Source: Kosakonia arachidis | GTDB taxonomy: Bacteria; Pseudomonadota; Gammaproteobacteria; Enterobacterales; Enterobacteriaceae | Length of the DNA: 64,000 nucleotides | NCBI RefSeq assembly: GCF_900116535.1 | Contig: NZ_FPAU01000012.1 | Coordinates: forward strand, 1-64,000 | Direction: 5' to 3' | Shown here: one piece after another, positions 39,479 through 48,887 of the stretch | How positions within the stretch are numbered: position 1 is the stretch's first letter | Layout: every line of letters starts with the position of its first letter | The notes under the pieces: generated by a model | Seen by the model: only the letters and a program-made list of their open reading frames with translations | Database searches by the model: none | Told to the model about the DNA's origin: nothing | Position numbers and translations under genes: made by a program

Positions 39479-40681
39479 TTAGCCCAGATTAACCAGTGTT
39501 TGCAGCAGTTCTGACTGGGTTTTAATGGTCTGCGAGTTGGACTGGTAGTTGCGCTGATAGACAATCATATTGACCATCTCATTACTCAGATCCACGTTGG
39601 AGGCTTCCAGCTTGTTGCCGTAAAGGGTGCCCAGGTTCCCTGAACCAGAAATACCGGTTACCGGCTGGCCGGATTCCGGCGTCTCGGTCCAGCAGTTATT
39701 GCCTTGTGAGGAAAGGCCGCCCGGGTTAGTGAAGTTACTTAATACCACCTGCCCCAGCAACTGCGTCTGCCCGTTGCTGTAAGATGCGATAATCTGACCA
39801 TTGTCGCCCACGGTGTAACCATTCATTAGACCCGGGGCATAACCGGTGGTTGTCGGACTGTTCATGGCATTATCAGAAGCCTGCTGCGTCATGCCCGTCA
39901 GGTCAAAATCAAAATTCAGTGGCTCTCCCCCGTTATAGGCGGCACCCTGCACATTCAGCCTTGCCGGCTTGGTCGTCAGCTGGCCTGATGGGTCAAACTG
40001 CAATGCGGTCTGCTGATAACTTCCGGTCGGCGCCGAGCTATCATTGGAGTAGACCGTCCACTGGTTATCCGCCGTTTTGGCATAGTAAATATTGATGGTG
40101 TGCTTGTTCCCCAGACTGTCGTAAGCGTCGGCCTGAGTCATATAGCTGTAGCTGGTGTTATCGGTCGGATCAAAGGTGGTATTGGCAACAACGTCAGTAC
40201 CGGAATTGAGGTTGCCATTAAGCGTACCGCTGTCTGAGGCACGAGCCAACATCTGCCCGTCGGGGATCTGAATCGGGCCAACGGGGGCACCTGACGGAAT
40301 CGCTGGCGGTGTGCCAGTTGCCTGATACCCCGTCAGAAACATCCCCTGATTATTCACAATGTAGCCATTAGCATCTTTTTTGAATTGCCCGTTACGGCTG
40401 TAAAAAATGCGGCCTGCTTCATTCTCCATGCGGAAAAAACCGTTGCCGGAAATACCCATATCCAGGCTGCCGGTCCCGGCACCCAGTACACCATCGGTGA
40501 AGCTCTGATTAACAGCGGAAACCTGAACCCCCATACCAACCTGGGAACCGGCAAAAACATCGGCGAAAGCGATAGATCCTGATTTGAAACCCACTGTTTG
40601 GGAGTTAGCGATGTTGTTACCAACAACATCCAGCGCTTCCGAAGCTGCATTCAGGCCGCTCAGGCCCTGTGAGAAACTCAT
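39479..40681 (-). CDS. flgE: Flagellar hook protein FlgE
   Basis: The subunit of the universal-joint hook. It has 400 residues (E. coli 402). The conserved start SFSQGLSGLNAASEALDVVGNNIANSQTVGFKSG and the end ASNVDLSNEMVNMIVYQRNYQSNSQTIKTQ are intact, with a normal variable middle. Confidence 0.97.
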   Translation of the reverse strand: MSFSQGLSGLNAASEALDVVGNNIANSQTVGFKSGSIAFADVFAGSQVGMGVQVSAVNQSFTDGVLGAGTGSLDMGISGNGFFRMENEAGRIFYSRNGQFKKDANGYIVNNQGMFLTGYQATGTPPAIPSGAPVGPIQIPDGQMLARASDSGTLNGNLNSGTDVVANTTFDPTDNTSYSYMTQADAYDSLGNKHTINIYYAKTADNQWTVYSNDSSAPTGSYQQTALQFDPSGQLTTKPARLNVQGAAYNGGEPLNFDFDLTGMTQQASDNAMNSPTTTGYAPGLMNGYTVGDNGQIIASYSNGQTQLLGQVVLSNFTNPGGLSSQGNNCWTETPESGQPVTGISGSGNLGTLYGNKLEASNVDLSNEMVNMIVYQRNYQSNSQTIKTQSELLQTLVNLG

Positions 40682-40717
40682 TGTGATTAATCCTGATAGC
40701 TAAATAATTAATTGAAA

Positions 40718-41419
40718 CTATTCGATTTCGTAAACTTGACCGAGGGTTGCCGAGCCATCCACGCCCAACTGCAACACGGAACCTGAAGGTGAAAATGAAA
40801 CACTCTCAACGTTCGCCTTTTTCAACGCCACGATTTCCGGCGCATCGCCCGTACCGTTTGTTGCAGTAAACGAAACGGTATAGGTAGTGTCTTCCGGCGG
40901 ATCTGAAGGCTGAAAATTATTCAGATCATTAAGATTGCAGGTATGGATACCCGACTCGACATTTGGTATCTGGGCGCGATACGAATTGCCCTCTTTATCG
41001 GTTAAGGTCACTTCAACATTGTCTGCGCCACTGGACAGTGAGAAAGAAAAGGTTTTGTTCGCCCCCTCGGTATCTGAGGTTTCTACCACCGGTTGCCCTT
41101 CCACCAGCACTGAGCGCCCCACCCATTCTGCCGCGTTCATCTGCTGCATACTGCTAACCAGTGTGCCGACACTATTTAATGTGCCGTTAAGCTGCTCCAC
41201 ACCTGCCGCAGTATTGAACTGCGCAAGCTGCGTGGTCAGCTGACTGTTATCCATTGGGTTAGTCGGATCCTGGTTTTGCATCTGTGCCACCAGCAGCGTC
41301 ATAAAGTTATTCAGTAAATCTGAAGCGCTGGTTCCCGTTCCGCCGGTGTCATCTGACGCTGTGGAAACCTTCGGTTGTGCATTGCTATTCGTACTGCTCA
41401 TTAACGGCGCAACTGCCAT
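40718..41419 (-). CDS. flgD: Hook-cap scaffold FlgD
   Basis: FlgD caps the growing hook and is lost when the hook is complete. It has 233 residues (E. coli 231), with the conserved N-terminal block FMTLLVAQMQNQDPTNPMDNSQLTTQLAQFNTAAGVEQL. The C-terminal half has the beta-rich hook-cap domain. It lies between flgC and flgE. Confidence 0.95.
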   Translation of the reverse strand: MAVAPLMSSTNSNAQPKVSTASDDTGGTGTSASDLLNNFMTLLVAQMQNQDPTNPMDNSQLTTQLAQFNTAAGVEQLNGTLNSVGTLVSSMQQMNAAEWVGRSVLVEGQPVVETSDTEGANKTFSFSLSSGADNVEVTLTDKEGNSYRAQIPNVESGIHTCNLNDLNNFQPSDPPEDTTYTVSFTATNGTGDAPEIVALKKANVESVSFSPSGSVLQLGVDGSATLGQVYEIE

Positions 41420-41431
41420 GGTGGTTTTCCT

Positions 41432-41836
41432 TTATTGACCCAGCGTAAGAGTTTTGAGCATCATTGTTTTAGCCGTATTCATCACATCAACGTTTGCCTG
41501 GTAACTGCGCGAAGCAGAAATGGTATTCACCATTTCGCCGGCCACATCGACATTCGGCATGTGGACATAGCCTTGACCATCAGCCAGGGGATTACCCGGC
41601 TCATATACCAGCCGATCCGGTGCATCGCTTTCCACAATATCGCTGACGCGTACGCCGCCGATTTCCTGATCTGGCCCACCATCGACGTTGAAAATAACCT
41701 GTTTAGCGCGGTACGGTTTACCGTCTGGTCCGGTAACGCTATCGGCATTGGCCATATTGCTGGCGCTGACGTTAAGCCTTTTTGACTGAGCGGCCATGGC
41801 TGAGCCGGAAATATCAAAGATACTGAACAGTGACAT
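41432..41836 (-). CDS. flgC: Proximal rod protein FlgC
   Basis: A 134-residue rod protein, the same length as E. coli FlgC. It starts [32 protein letters not shown] and carries the typical [35 protein letters not shown] near the C-terminus. Nine bases separate it from flgB. Confidence 0.97.
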   Translation of the reverse strand: MSLFSIFDISGSAMAAQSKRLNVSASNMANADSVTGPDGKPYRAKQVIFNVDGGPDQEIGGVRVSDIVESDAPDRLVYEPGNPLADGQGYVHMPNVDVAGEMVNTISASRSYQANVDVMNTAKTMMLKTLTLGQ

Positions 41837-41844
41837 ATTGATAG

Positions 41845-42258
41845 TTAACCCTGATTAATTACACTCATCATATTTTTAATTTGCGTACCCAGAATCGTCA
41901 GAGCCGACTGATATCGCACGCTATTGTCAGCAAAATTAACGCGTTCCCGATCCATATCCACCGTATTACCATCAGCAGCAGGCTGGTCAGGAACACGATA
42001 TAACAACTGAGCATCACTCATTGCTGGCGCTGTTGCCGCAATATGATGGCCAGAGGTCAGCGTTAACGTCAGCGGACTTTCACTACTTTTATTTCTCGTC
42101 ACTGCCTGCTTTAACTGGCTGGGAAAATCAATATCCCGCGCCTGATAGCCAGGCGTATCCACGTTTGCCATATTCGAAGCTAAAATAGACTGACGTTTAT
42201 TAAGTAAACTCAGTGCCTGCTGCTGAAAATTAAGCTCTCTGTCGAGTTTATCAAGCAT
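41845..42258 (-). CDS. flgB: Proximal rod protein FlgB
   Basis: A 137-residue rod protein (E. coli 138) that begins [41 protein letters not shown] and ends with a helical rod-family tail. It is the first gene of flgBCDEFGHIJ and is divergent from flgA across about 240 bases that contain an FlhDC-box-like site. Confidence 0.96.
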   Translation of the reverse strand: MLDKLDRELNFQQQALSLLNKRQSILASNMANVDTPGYQARDIDFPSQLKQAVTRNKSSESPLTLTLTSGHHIAATAPAMSDAQLLYRVPDQPAADGNTVDMDRERVNFADNSVRYQSALTILGTQIKNMMSVINQG

Positions 42259-42399
42259 AAAATAGTTTTTCCCGCTGGTAGATCGGACGTTTTAATAGCG
42301 GCATATTAGAAGAGAGCAAGAAAAATCTATAACTTTAAAAATAGACAAAAACAACTCTACTTAGCTGCTTTACCTTTACTCAACAAAACACCGAAGCTA

Positions 42400-42441
42400 T
42401 CCTCACAAATAGCGACAGAGATATTCTCATTTCACCCATCG
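42400..42441. promoter_or_regulatory. FlhDC-box-like element between flgB and flgA
   Basis: AAATAGCG (42407-42414), the conserved core of the FlhDC half-site, is followed about 13 bases later by the inverted-type half CATTTCACCCATC. Its position between divergent flgB and flgA is the same as that of the known FlhDC site in E. coli and Salmonella. Confidence 0.55.
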
Positions 42442-42496
42442 GTAAATTTTATTTTTCGATACACTATAAGTGCAAAAAATAAACGAGATATACCTT

Positions 42497-43240
42497 ATGT
42501 TTGCCACTGTATTACGCGTCACGCACCTGAAGACCAGACCCAGTCTAAGCATTAATATACTGCGAATAACAATGCCCATTCTCTTTTTAACTCTTAGCGT
42601 ACCTTCACCAACGTGGGCTAATGACGACACGTTAACGAGGAAAATCGTTACCCTGCTTAACAGCAATATGAATTTGCCGCCGCAAGCCAGACCTTCACTG
42701 CATGTAAAGCTGCTTACCTCCCCCGATCAACGGGCAAAACTTTGCGCAGATCCCGTAGTAACGTTGAGTGGTAATCTGAGCCGACTGGCAGGTAACCATA
42801 GCGTCATTGTGCAATGTGAGACGCAGCGCCGATTTATCCAGATTAATGTTGATGCTGTGGCAACCTGGTGGCAGGCCGCGCATGCGCTGCAGCCGGGCCA
42901 GACGATCAGCATGGATGATATTCGCGCACAGCGTGGTTCACTGGCGCACTTGCCCGCCGGGTTAATTCTCGATCCGCAGCAGATTATTGGTCGCATCGCC
43001 ATGCGTGCTGTTCGCCCAGGCGAGAACCTGGTAGCAAGCCAGTTTCGCCAGCATTGGGCCATTACCACCGGACAGAAGGTACTGATGACCTGGATGGGTA
43101 CCGGATTCAAAATCAGCGCCACCGGTAAAGCGCTGGATAATGCCGCGCTCAATGGCAGCTTACGCATCCAGACCGCTTCCGGACAGATCGTTACTGCAAC
43201 TGCCATTGCCGACGGTAAAGCGACGGTGGCAATGGAGTAG
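42497..43240 (+). CDS. flgA: P-ring assembly chaperone FlgA
   Basis: FlgA helps FlgI assemble into the P ring in the periplasm. I start it at the ATG at 42497 (247 residues); a GTG at 42470 and an ATG at 42572 are alternatives, the last giving a compact signal peptide (MPILFLTLSVPSPTWA) and the E. coli-like length of about 220. The SAF-like C-terminal domain shows LQPGQTISMDDIRAQRGSL, QIIGRIAMRAVRPGENL and GQKVLMTWMGTGFKISATGKAL. Confidence 0.92.
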   Translation: MFATVLRVTHLKTRPSLSINILRITMPILFLTLSVPSPTWANDDTLTRKIVTLLNSNMNLPPQARPSLHVKLLTSPDQRAKLCADPVVTLSGNLSRLAGNHSVIVQCETQRRFIQINVDAVATWWQAAHALQPGQTISMDDIRAQRGSLAHLPAGLILDPQQIIGRIAMRAVRPGENLVASQFRQHWAITTGQKVLMTWMGTGFKISATGKALDNAALNGSLRIQTASGQIVTATAIADGKATVAME

Positions 43241-43274
43241 CCGCAGCAACATCAGAGATAACTCAATGGCTCCC

Positions 43275-43301
43275 TTTAGTTTTTTCAACCACGACCGATA
43301 A
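43275..43301 (+). promoter_or_regulatory. Sigma-28-like promoter before flgM
   Basis: TTTAGTTT (43275-43282), an 11-base spacer, then ACCGATAA (43294-43301) closely matches TAAAGTTT-N11-GCCGATAA. It would give FliA-dependent flgMN transcription about 45 bases before the flgM start, the known feedback design. Confidence 0.8.
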
Positions 43302-43353
43302 TTTAGTACAGGAAAAGAAAAAAGCATTAGTCACAATCTTGTCGAGGATGATT

Positions 43354-43650
43354 ATGAGCATAAACCGCACACAACTGATATCCCCCACTACTCTCACAGG
43401 AATACATCAGGAATCAGCAAAAAGAACGGGCAGAGGGACGATTCAGGTGCCCTCCGCGACGACCAGAACGCGTACCGATACTAAAGTGAACCTGAGTAAT
43501 CAAATCCAGTCGCTGAAAACTGATGATAGTCAGGATCTGGATATTGAAAAATTGGAGCAAATTAAAGCGGCGTTGAACGCAGGGGAACACTCTATTGACA
43601 CCGATAAAATTTCTGCGTCTCTGGTCCGGGATATGTTTCAGCTATGTTAA
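43354..43650 (+). CDS. flgM: Anti-sigma-28 factor FlgM
   Basis: FlgM holds FliA inactive until the hook is finished and FlgM is exported. I start it at 43354 (98 residues, E. coli 97), eight bases after GAGG; an upstream in-frame ATG at 43339 lacks such a site. The C-terminal sigma-binding half has LEQIKAALNAGEHSIDTDKISASLVRDM, the diagnostic region. It overlaps flgN. Confidence 0.95.
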   Translation: MSINRTQLISPTTLTGIHQESAKRTGRGTIQVPSATTRTRTDTKVNLSNQIQSLKTDDSQDLDIEKLEQIKAALNAGEHSIDTDKISASLVRDMFQLC

Positions 43651-44111
43651 GTGAAAACGGCAAGAAAATTAAGCAATTACATACCACGCTATCCAAAATG
43701 CAGCAAATGCTGGAAGAACTGCAGTCTGTATTATCAGAAGAGCTGAATCAGCTAAAAAGAGCCCAGGTGAATCCCGTTTCGCTCCAGATGCTGTCTGATA
43801 ATAAAAGCCGATTATTATCCACAATTAACTTTTATGATGAACAGCGTAAATCGGAAGAGCAGCAGTTAAATCTGGCGGCACCCTATCCTCAGCATATTGC
43901 GTTGAAAACGATATGGGAAAAGATTATATCTTCAGCGAGCAAGGCAAAACTGATCAATTCCAGTGCTTTTCCTCTTATTGAGGTTCATATGCAAAAAGCC
44001 GTCACATTGAAAAGCATGGTCAGAAAAATAGACTCTGGTGTATCCCTTTACAGCGCAAGTGGTAAAGCGCAGAAAAATTTAATGGGCAAATCTTATGACA
44101 TCAACATTTAA
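43644..44111 (+). CDS. flgN: Flagellar chaperone FlgN
   Basis: The export chaperone for FlgK and FlgL. It has 155 residues (E. coli 138), all helical with a coiled-coil start (MQQMLEELQSVLSEELNQLKRA), an NKSRLLSTINFYDEQRK segment typical of FlgN and a basic C-terminus. It overlaps flgM by seven bases. Its sequence is weakly conserved, so position is part of the evidence. Confidence 0.9.
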   Translation: MLSENGKKIKQLHTTLSKMQQMLEELQSVLSEELNQLKRAQVNPVSLQMLSDNKSRLLSTINFYDEQRKSEEQQLNLAAPYPQHIALKTIWEKIISSASKAKLINSSAFPLIEVHMQKAVTLKSMVRKIDSGVSLYSASGKAQKNLMGKSYDINI

Positions 44112-44320
44112 TTAACTGTTAATCAGACAGAAAAAACTTTGACTATCTATAAACATCACGATGCATAATTTTGAACAAGTTACTCGCAAACCGTCAGTAA
44201 GATTTTTAACCGGCAAAAAGCCTGCAATTTACTTCTCTTTTTACTGAAATAGTATAAGGCCATTCGCACTTAAAAATAATTTAAAATATTACCTGTTGTA
44301 TCGATAGCAGGTATTTTGAA

Positions 44321-45277
44321 GTGGCAAAACCTTTACTGCGTAGTGGCAAGCTGGATGATTTACAGGCGTTAGGTGAAAATGTTCAAATGATATTTATGTC
44401 AACATTACGCTTGCGCAGACAGCAGAACTTATTTAATTGTCTGGCCATCCCGCAGCGCTATGAAGACGATAATCGGATGAACGGGTACGCCCCGCTGGAA
44501 AGCAAAGTTATCGTCTGGTCTGCCGCCAGCGAAACAGAACAGCACTCGGCGCTGTGTCATCTTGGAGATTGCCAGACAGCGCTGCTAAAGCGCACGCAGA
44601 GGGAGAATGCATCGGACGCATCACGGCTGATATGGGCGATTTCGTCGGCTGGCACTCATCATGCCAGTCTTCGTCAGTTGGGCGCCCGCGTTCAGCACAT
44701 TATGACTCGTGCCGAAGAAGGATAAAGCACTCTGCCATCGTTAGCCATCGACCTGTTTGCTGAATCAGAAAACAGCGGATATGCGAACGCTGACCACCAG
44801 GACTTTGCCGCCCGGGCCCACCGGGCATGGGTTAATTATCTTCGCCAGCTGACACCGCAGGAACCACCGTTACAGGCTCCAGAGCTGGAGCCAATGCAGC
44901 TACGGATCCTTTACGCTCAACTGATTAACTTCAGCTATCGCTATGACCTCAGTGCGGTACGGTGGAACAGATTAAACCAAACGGAAACGTGCCATGGGCC
45001 AGACACCGCCAGCACTAAAGCGGCAATCAGCGAGTTCATTGCCTGGCTGGGCTACGCCAACATGGCCGTAGAGGAACGCCCGCGCAGCAGAATCAACCCA
45101 CAGACGGCAATTTTCATGCCCCTCCGGCGGGTAAATGTCACGACGCGGTTTATCCATCAGAAGCTCCAATCGGTCGGTCAGGCCACCCACTGGGCTTACG
45201 ACTGGCTGATCGCGCTTGATAACCGAATGAGAGAACAGAACAAAGTCGACAACGCTTACGGCCTCAGCCATCAGTAG
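44321..45277 (+). pseudogene. Broken gene resembling the C-terminal part of SrfC
   Basis: One reading frame runs from 44321 to 45277, broken only by an in-frame TAA at 44723-44725. The second part contains SEFIAWLGYANMAVEERPRSRINPQTAIFMP and HWAYDWLIALDNRM, which resemble my memory of the C-terminus of SrfC, a 700-odd-residue protein of the srfABC operon that is linked to the flagellar regulon in Salmonella. The 5' half of such a gene is missing and no ATG start is present. The DNA stop and the truncation argue for a decayed gene. The SrfC match is from memory and moderate. Confidence 0.55.
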
Positions 45278-45371
45278 CGTGAGGCTATGAGTGCTGCCCT
45301 GATGGAAGTCAACACCTCAACATCAGAGTGCATATCATCAGGATAAACGGTGGCGAGTTTCAATTGAGTTA

Positions 45372-45413
45372 AAGCGTAGAAGTGCGTGTACACAAACGCT
45401 ATTTATCACACTT
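45372..45413 (+). promoter_or_regulatory. Possible FlhDC box before the CZB receptor
   Basis: AAGCGTAGAAGTGCG (45372-45386), a 10-base spacer, then CGCTATTTATCACACTT (45397-45413) resemble the two inverted halves of an FlhDC site; the second half keeps the CGCTATTT core exactly. It ends 13 bases before the receptor start, closer than usual, so it may lie in the leader. Confidence 0.35.
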
Positions 45414-45426
45414 GCAAGGCTATCTT

Positions 45427-46497
45427 ATGAACTTATGGATTAAAAAAATACCGTGCTTTACCGGACGTCGACCTCATCTTCAAAATGTGCGCCCTTCAGA
45501 ACCGGTGAGCAATCACCGTGCCGCCCCGGAGCAGGCTTATGAACGTATTATTTGCTCACAGTTACTGAAAGGCGTCTCGACACTGGAAGTGGTAAGAGAC
45601 GCTTTGCTTAAATCGAGCCAGGATCTACGCAATGAACAGCAGGCTATCGACGAGTTAAGCAGCCGTAATAGCAGCGCCAAGAATTCACTGGAAAACTTAG
45701 TGAATCTCATCGAGACAATTGGGACCAGCGTCGAGCAAAGCACCGGGTCGCTGACTAAATTCAGGGCTTCTTTTGAAGAAATCAATAAATATATAAATGA
45801 GATCGATCAGCTATCGAGACAAACCAACCTTATTGCTGTCAACTCCGCCATCGAAGCTGCGCATGTCGGCAGCAAGGGCGCGGGGTTTAGCGTGATTGCT
45901 AAAGAAATAAAGTCCCTGTCCGATCAGGTAAGTCACAGTGCCAGTAACATCTCGGCCCTGACCAAAAGCATTGAAAGCAGCGCCAACAACGTCTGCACCG
46001 TGGTTTCAAACCAGCAACCGGTGATTGAACATATGAATCATGATATTCACCATATTGTTGAGTCCATTAAAATTGTTATTTCTCGCTCAGTAAGAACGCA
46101 GTCGGTTATCACGTTTATCTCCACGCTGCAATTTCTTAACACCGTTAAGCTGGATCATGTGATCTGGAAACTGCAGGTCTATAAATTGCTGCTTGAAAAG
46201 AACAAAGATCACCATGTCAATACCCATACCGATTGCCGCCTGGGTAAGTGGTACTACGAGGGAGAAGGGCGTAGCTTTTCACATTATGCTGCCTATGCGC
46301 AGCTGGAAAAACCCCATGCCGAGGTTCACTCCGCCGGACGACGCGCGCTGGAAGCCTTTTTTGACGATGATATGCAAGGCATGACGGCAGCGCTCGAGAA
46401 AATGGAACAGGCCAGCAACAATGTGGTCCGTCTGATAGATGAGCTGAGCACAGAGATTCAATTGAGCGAGTCGCAGACATCGCTGCAATATTCATAG
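45427..46497 (+). CDS. Soluble chemoreceptor with C-terminal CZB zinc domain
   Basis: I start it at 45427 (MNLWIKKIPC, 356 residues). It has no membrane segment. The middle is a short receptor signalling hairpin with RQTNLIAVNSAIEAAHVGSKGAGFSVIAKEIKSLSDQV, much less canonical than the other two receptors. The C-terminal ~100 residues are a CZB domain: LDHVIWK, TDCRLGKWYYEGEG, SHYAAYAQLEKPHAEVH, giving the Zn-binding His-Cys-His-His set. CZB receptors are known in Salmonella and other bacteria to sense zinc or oxidants such as hypochlorous acid. No CheR-docking pentapeptide is present. Confidence 0.85.
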   Translation: MNLWIKKIPCFTGRRPHLQNVRPSEPVSNHRAAPEQAYERIICSQLLKGVSTLEVVRDALLKSSQDLRNEQQAIDELSSRNSSAKNSLENLVNLIETIGTSVEQSTGSLTKFRASFEEINKYINEIDQLSRQTNLIAVNSAIEAAHVGSKGAGFSVIAKEIKSLSDQVSHSASNISALTKSIESSANNVCTVVSNQQPVIEHMNHDIHHIVESIKIVISRSVRTQSVITFISTLQFLNTVKLDHVIWKLQVYKLLLEKNKDHHVNTHTDCRLGKWYYEGEGRSFSHYAAYAQLEKPHAEVHSAGRRALEAFFDDDMQGMTAALEKMEQASNNVVRLIDELSTEIQLSESQTSLQYS

Positions 46498-46626
46498 CTC
46501 AGGTTCGGCCAGCGATTCAGTTATGGTAAAACATCGTCACCGGCCAGACCATTTGCTACCAAAGGCTACGAAGCAGGGCCGTTCTTGCGGATGATCGAGG
46601 CGGCAAAGCCGGTGACAATCTTCTTT

Positions 46627-46675
46627 AGCTGTAGCAGTAACGTAACCTGTCGATAACACTACAGCTTTTTTTTTA
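46627..46675 (+). terminator. Terminator between convergent receptor genes
   Basis: AGCTGTAG (46627-46634) pairs with CTACAGCT (46659-46666), which is followed by nine T residues. The 24-base loop is long. It lies 130 bases after the CZB receptor and just before the 3' end of the next receptor gene. Confidence 0.5.
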
Positions 46676-46677
46676 CC

Positions 46678-48123
46678 TTATTTGGAATTCTCTTCATCAA
46701 CGGTAAATACCGCGACAATATCAGCCAGTTTTTTAGCCTGTACATCCATCTCAAGCGCGATTGCTGATGATTCCTCTACCAGGGTAGCGTTCTGCTGCGT
46801 AACGTTATCCATTTCATTGAGCGCGCTGGCTACCTGGTTGATACCACTACTCTGCTCTTCGGAGGCGTTTGTGATCTCTTTCATGATATTACTGACCTGC
46901 ATGATCGAAGACACAATCTCTTTCATTGCGTTACCAGCGCCGGAGACCTGCATTGTCCCCTCACTGACGTTAACCATTGACCCCTGAATCAGCGAACCAA
47001 TCTCCTCCGCAGCTTCTGCACTCCGTTTGGCCAGGTTCCGTACCTCTGAGGCGACCACGGCAAAGCCGCGTCCCTGCGTCCCGGCTCTGGCAGCCTCAAC
47101 GGCGGCATTAAGCGCCAGAATATTGGTCTGATTTGCAATCCCATTAATCACACTGTTAATTTCGGCAATCTGCCGGGCGCTTTGCTCAATTTTCTGCATA
47201 CTTTCAATAACAATTGACATTATGCTGGATCCTTTCTGCGCAATCACGTTCGCCCTGGATGCCAACTCGTTCGCTTGTCGGGCGTTGTCGGTATTATGCG
47301 CCACGGCCGTTTTAATCTGCTCCATGCTGGCGGCCGTCTGCTGCAGAGAGCTGGCCTGCTCTTCGGTGCGTGCCGAGAGATTCTGATTACCATTCGCAAC
47401 CTCCCTGGCAATATTGTTTATCCGTGATGAAGCAAGCTTAATCGAAGAGGCAATAATGGTTAAGGAACCACGCATCCCATTCAGCTCATGATGAATGCCA
47501 TTGATATCTTCATAGCTACCGCTGTGCTGTTCTGTTAAATCACCCTGAGAGATATAACGAATGTTCTCTTTAATACGATTGGTTACCGACATAAATTCAT
47601 TGCGTAGGAGACGGTAAAAAACGATTGATAAGATGAGAAATATTATCAGGATGGCGAAGACAACGAACATAGTGACATGGTAGGCATCATTTACACTATC
47701 TTTGGTACCCTGCACATCATATTTAAGGATTAATTCGCGAAAATCCATTGCCAGCTTATCGAAAATTGCAATATTCGCTGCGCTGGATTCCGCCTTGATC
47801 TTATCTATTGCCGCTTTAAGCTCATTTGTTTTCTGTATTCCGCTGGCCGTTTTAACCGGCGCAACAGTGAGGAAACCGTCGAAAGCCTGGTAAGCTTTCT
47901 GCAAAGAGTCAGCGATCTCTTCTTCTGATTCCCCCTCGTGTAAATAGCTGCTGGTTTTCGCCAAATAGTCATGCTGATAAAAACCCAGCGCAAAACCTTG
48001 AACTTTCTCGTCAATCAGCGATGTAGAATATAAAGAAACGGCTGATAACAGCAGGAAACAGGAAAGCAGCACTATGAAAGCTACTGCAATAATAAATTTA
48101 AGCTTACTTCTATTCACATTCAC
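46678..48123 (-). CDS. Membrane chemoreceptor, small periplasmic domain
   Basis: A 481-residue receptor: TM1 at about 9-31, a compact periplasmic domain of about 120 residues, TM2 at about 150-172, a HAMP domain with [17 protein letters not shown], and the methylated helices with [33 protein letters not shown] at the tip. It ends FTVDEENSK, without the xWxxF tether, so its methylation probably relies on the tethered receptor. The ligand is unknown. It is encoded next to flhDC on the opposite strand. Confidence 0.93.
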   Translation of the reverse strand: [481 protein letters not shown]

Positions 48124-48527
48124 TATAAGCCCTCTGATTTAGCCTTAACTTTTAACAGGTTAGTACCGAAAGATAGCAGTATTTTATACGCAGGAAAAAG
48201 ATTACATATTCTATTGATTTTCACTTCGAGCTTCAATGAGCACAAAGAAAGGATAAGCCATCAATTATTACCGTTTTTCGCCAACTCAGCCTGACCAGTG
48301 GTTAAATCCCCTCATCCAGAAAATACATTGCAACTGATAGTTACTGGCCGAACAAACACACATTCTGTTACGTTATCACCATCTAATAATAGTTTCGTTG
48401 AGCTTTCATTTGGTTTTCTGCTGCTAAATTCGACTGCGTTATCGACAGGGAAATAATTAATAAATTTTCTTTAACATATTAATAAATATACTAGCATTAA
48501 TTTTACATTTCTGAGGAGCAGGAGCAT
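48124..48527. other. Long upstream region of flhDC
   Basis: About 400 bases between the divergent receptor gene and flhD with no gene. The last 100 bases are very AT-rich, with a strong purine ribosome-binding site (GAGGAGCAGGAG) just before flhD. A long, complex leader is normal for the flhDC master operon. I could not pick out a certain promoter. Confidence 0.55.
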
Positions 48528-48878
48528 ATGATACCGAATAACGACAATCAAAGTGAACAAGCGCAAAATATTAATGATTTAAACCTTTCTTACCTGCTAC
48601 TGGCACAATCTCTGATAAAGCAGGATAAGAATGCCGCTAGTTTTCGACTTGGTTTACCCGAATCGCTGATGGATCTCCTCAAAAGTCTGTCAGTTTCACA
48701 ATTAATTAAACTGGCCTCTACTAATCAACTAATTTGCCAGCTACGCATTAACAGCGAAGCCATTATTAATTGCCTGACAAAGGATTCCCGTATAGACGCA
48801 CTGCAATGTGTACATACGGGGATTATCCTTTCAACCGATCTGCTTCAGGGCCTTTCCGCGTCCGATATGACAAGGTGA
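48528..48878 (+). CDS. flhD: Flagellar master regulator subunit FlhD
   Basis: FlhD forms the FlhD4C2 activator with FlhC. It has 116 residues (E. coli 116 or 119 depending on start). INDLNLSYLLLAQSLI, LSVSQLIKLASTNQLICQLR, and CVHTGIILSTDLL align over the full length with E. coli FlhD. It lies nine bases before flhC. It is a paralogue of the protein encoded at 29230-29583. Confidence 0.96.
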   Translation: MIPNNDNQSEQAQNINDLNLSYLLLAQSLIKQDKNAASFRLGLPESLMDLLKSLSVSQLIKLASTNQLICQLRINSEAIINCLTKDSRIDALQCVHTGIILSTDLLQGLSASDMTR

Positions 48879-48887
48879 TACCCCATT

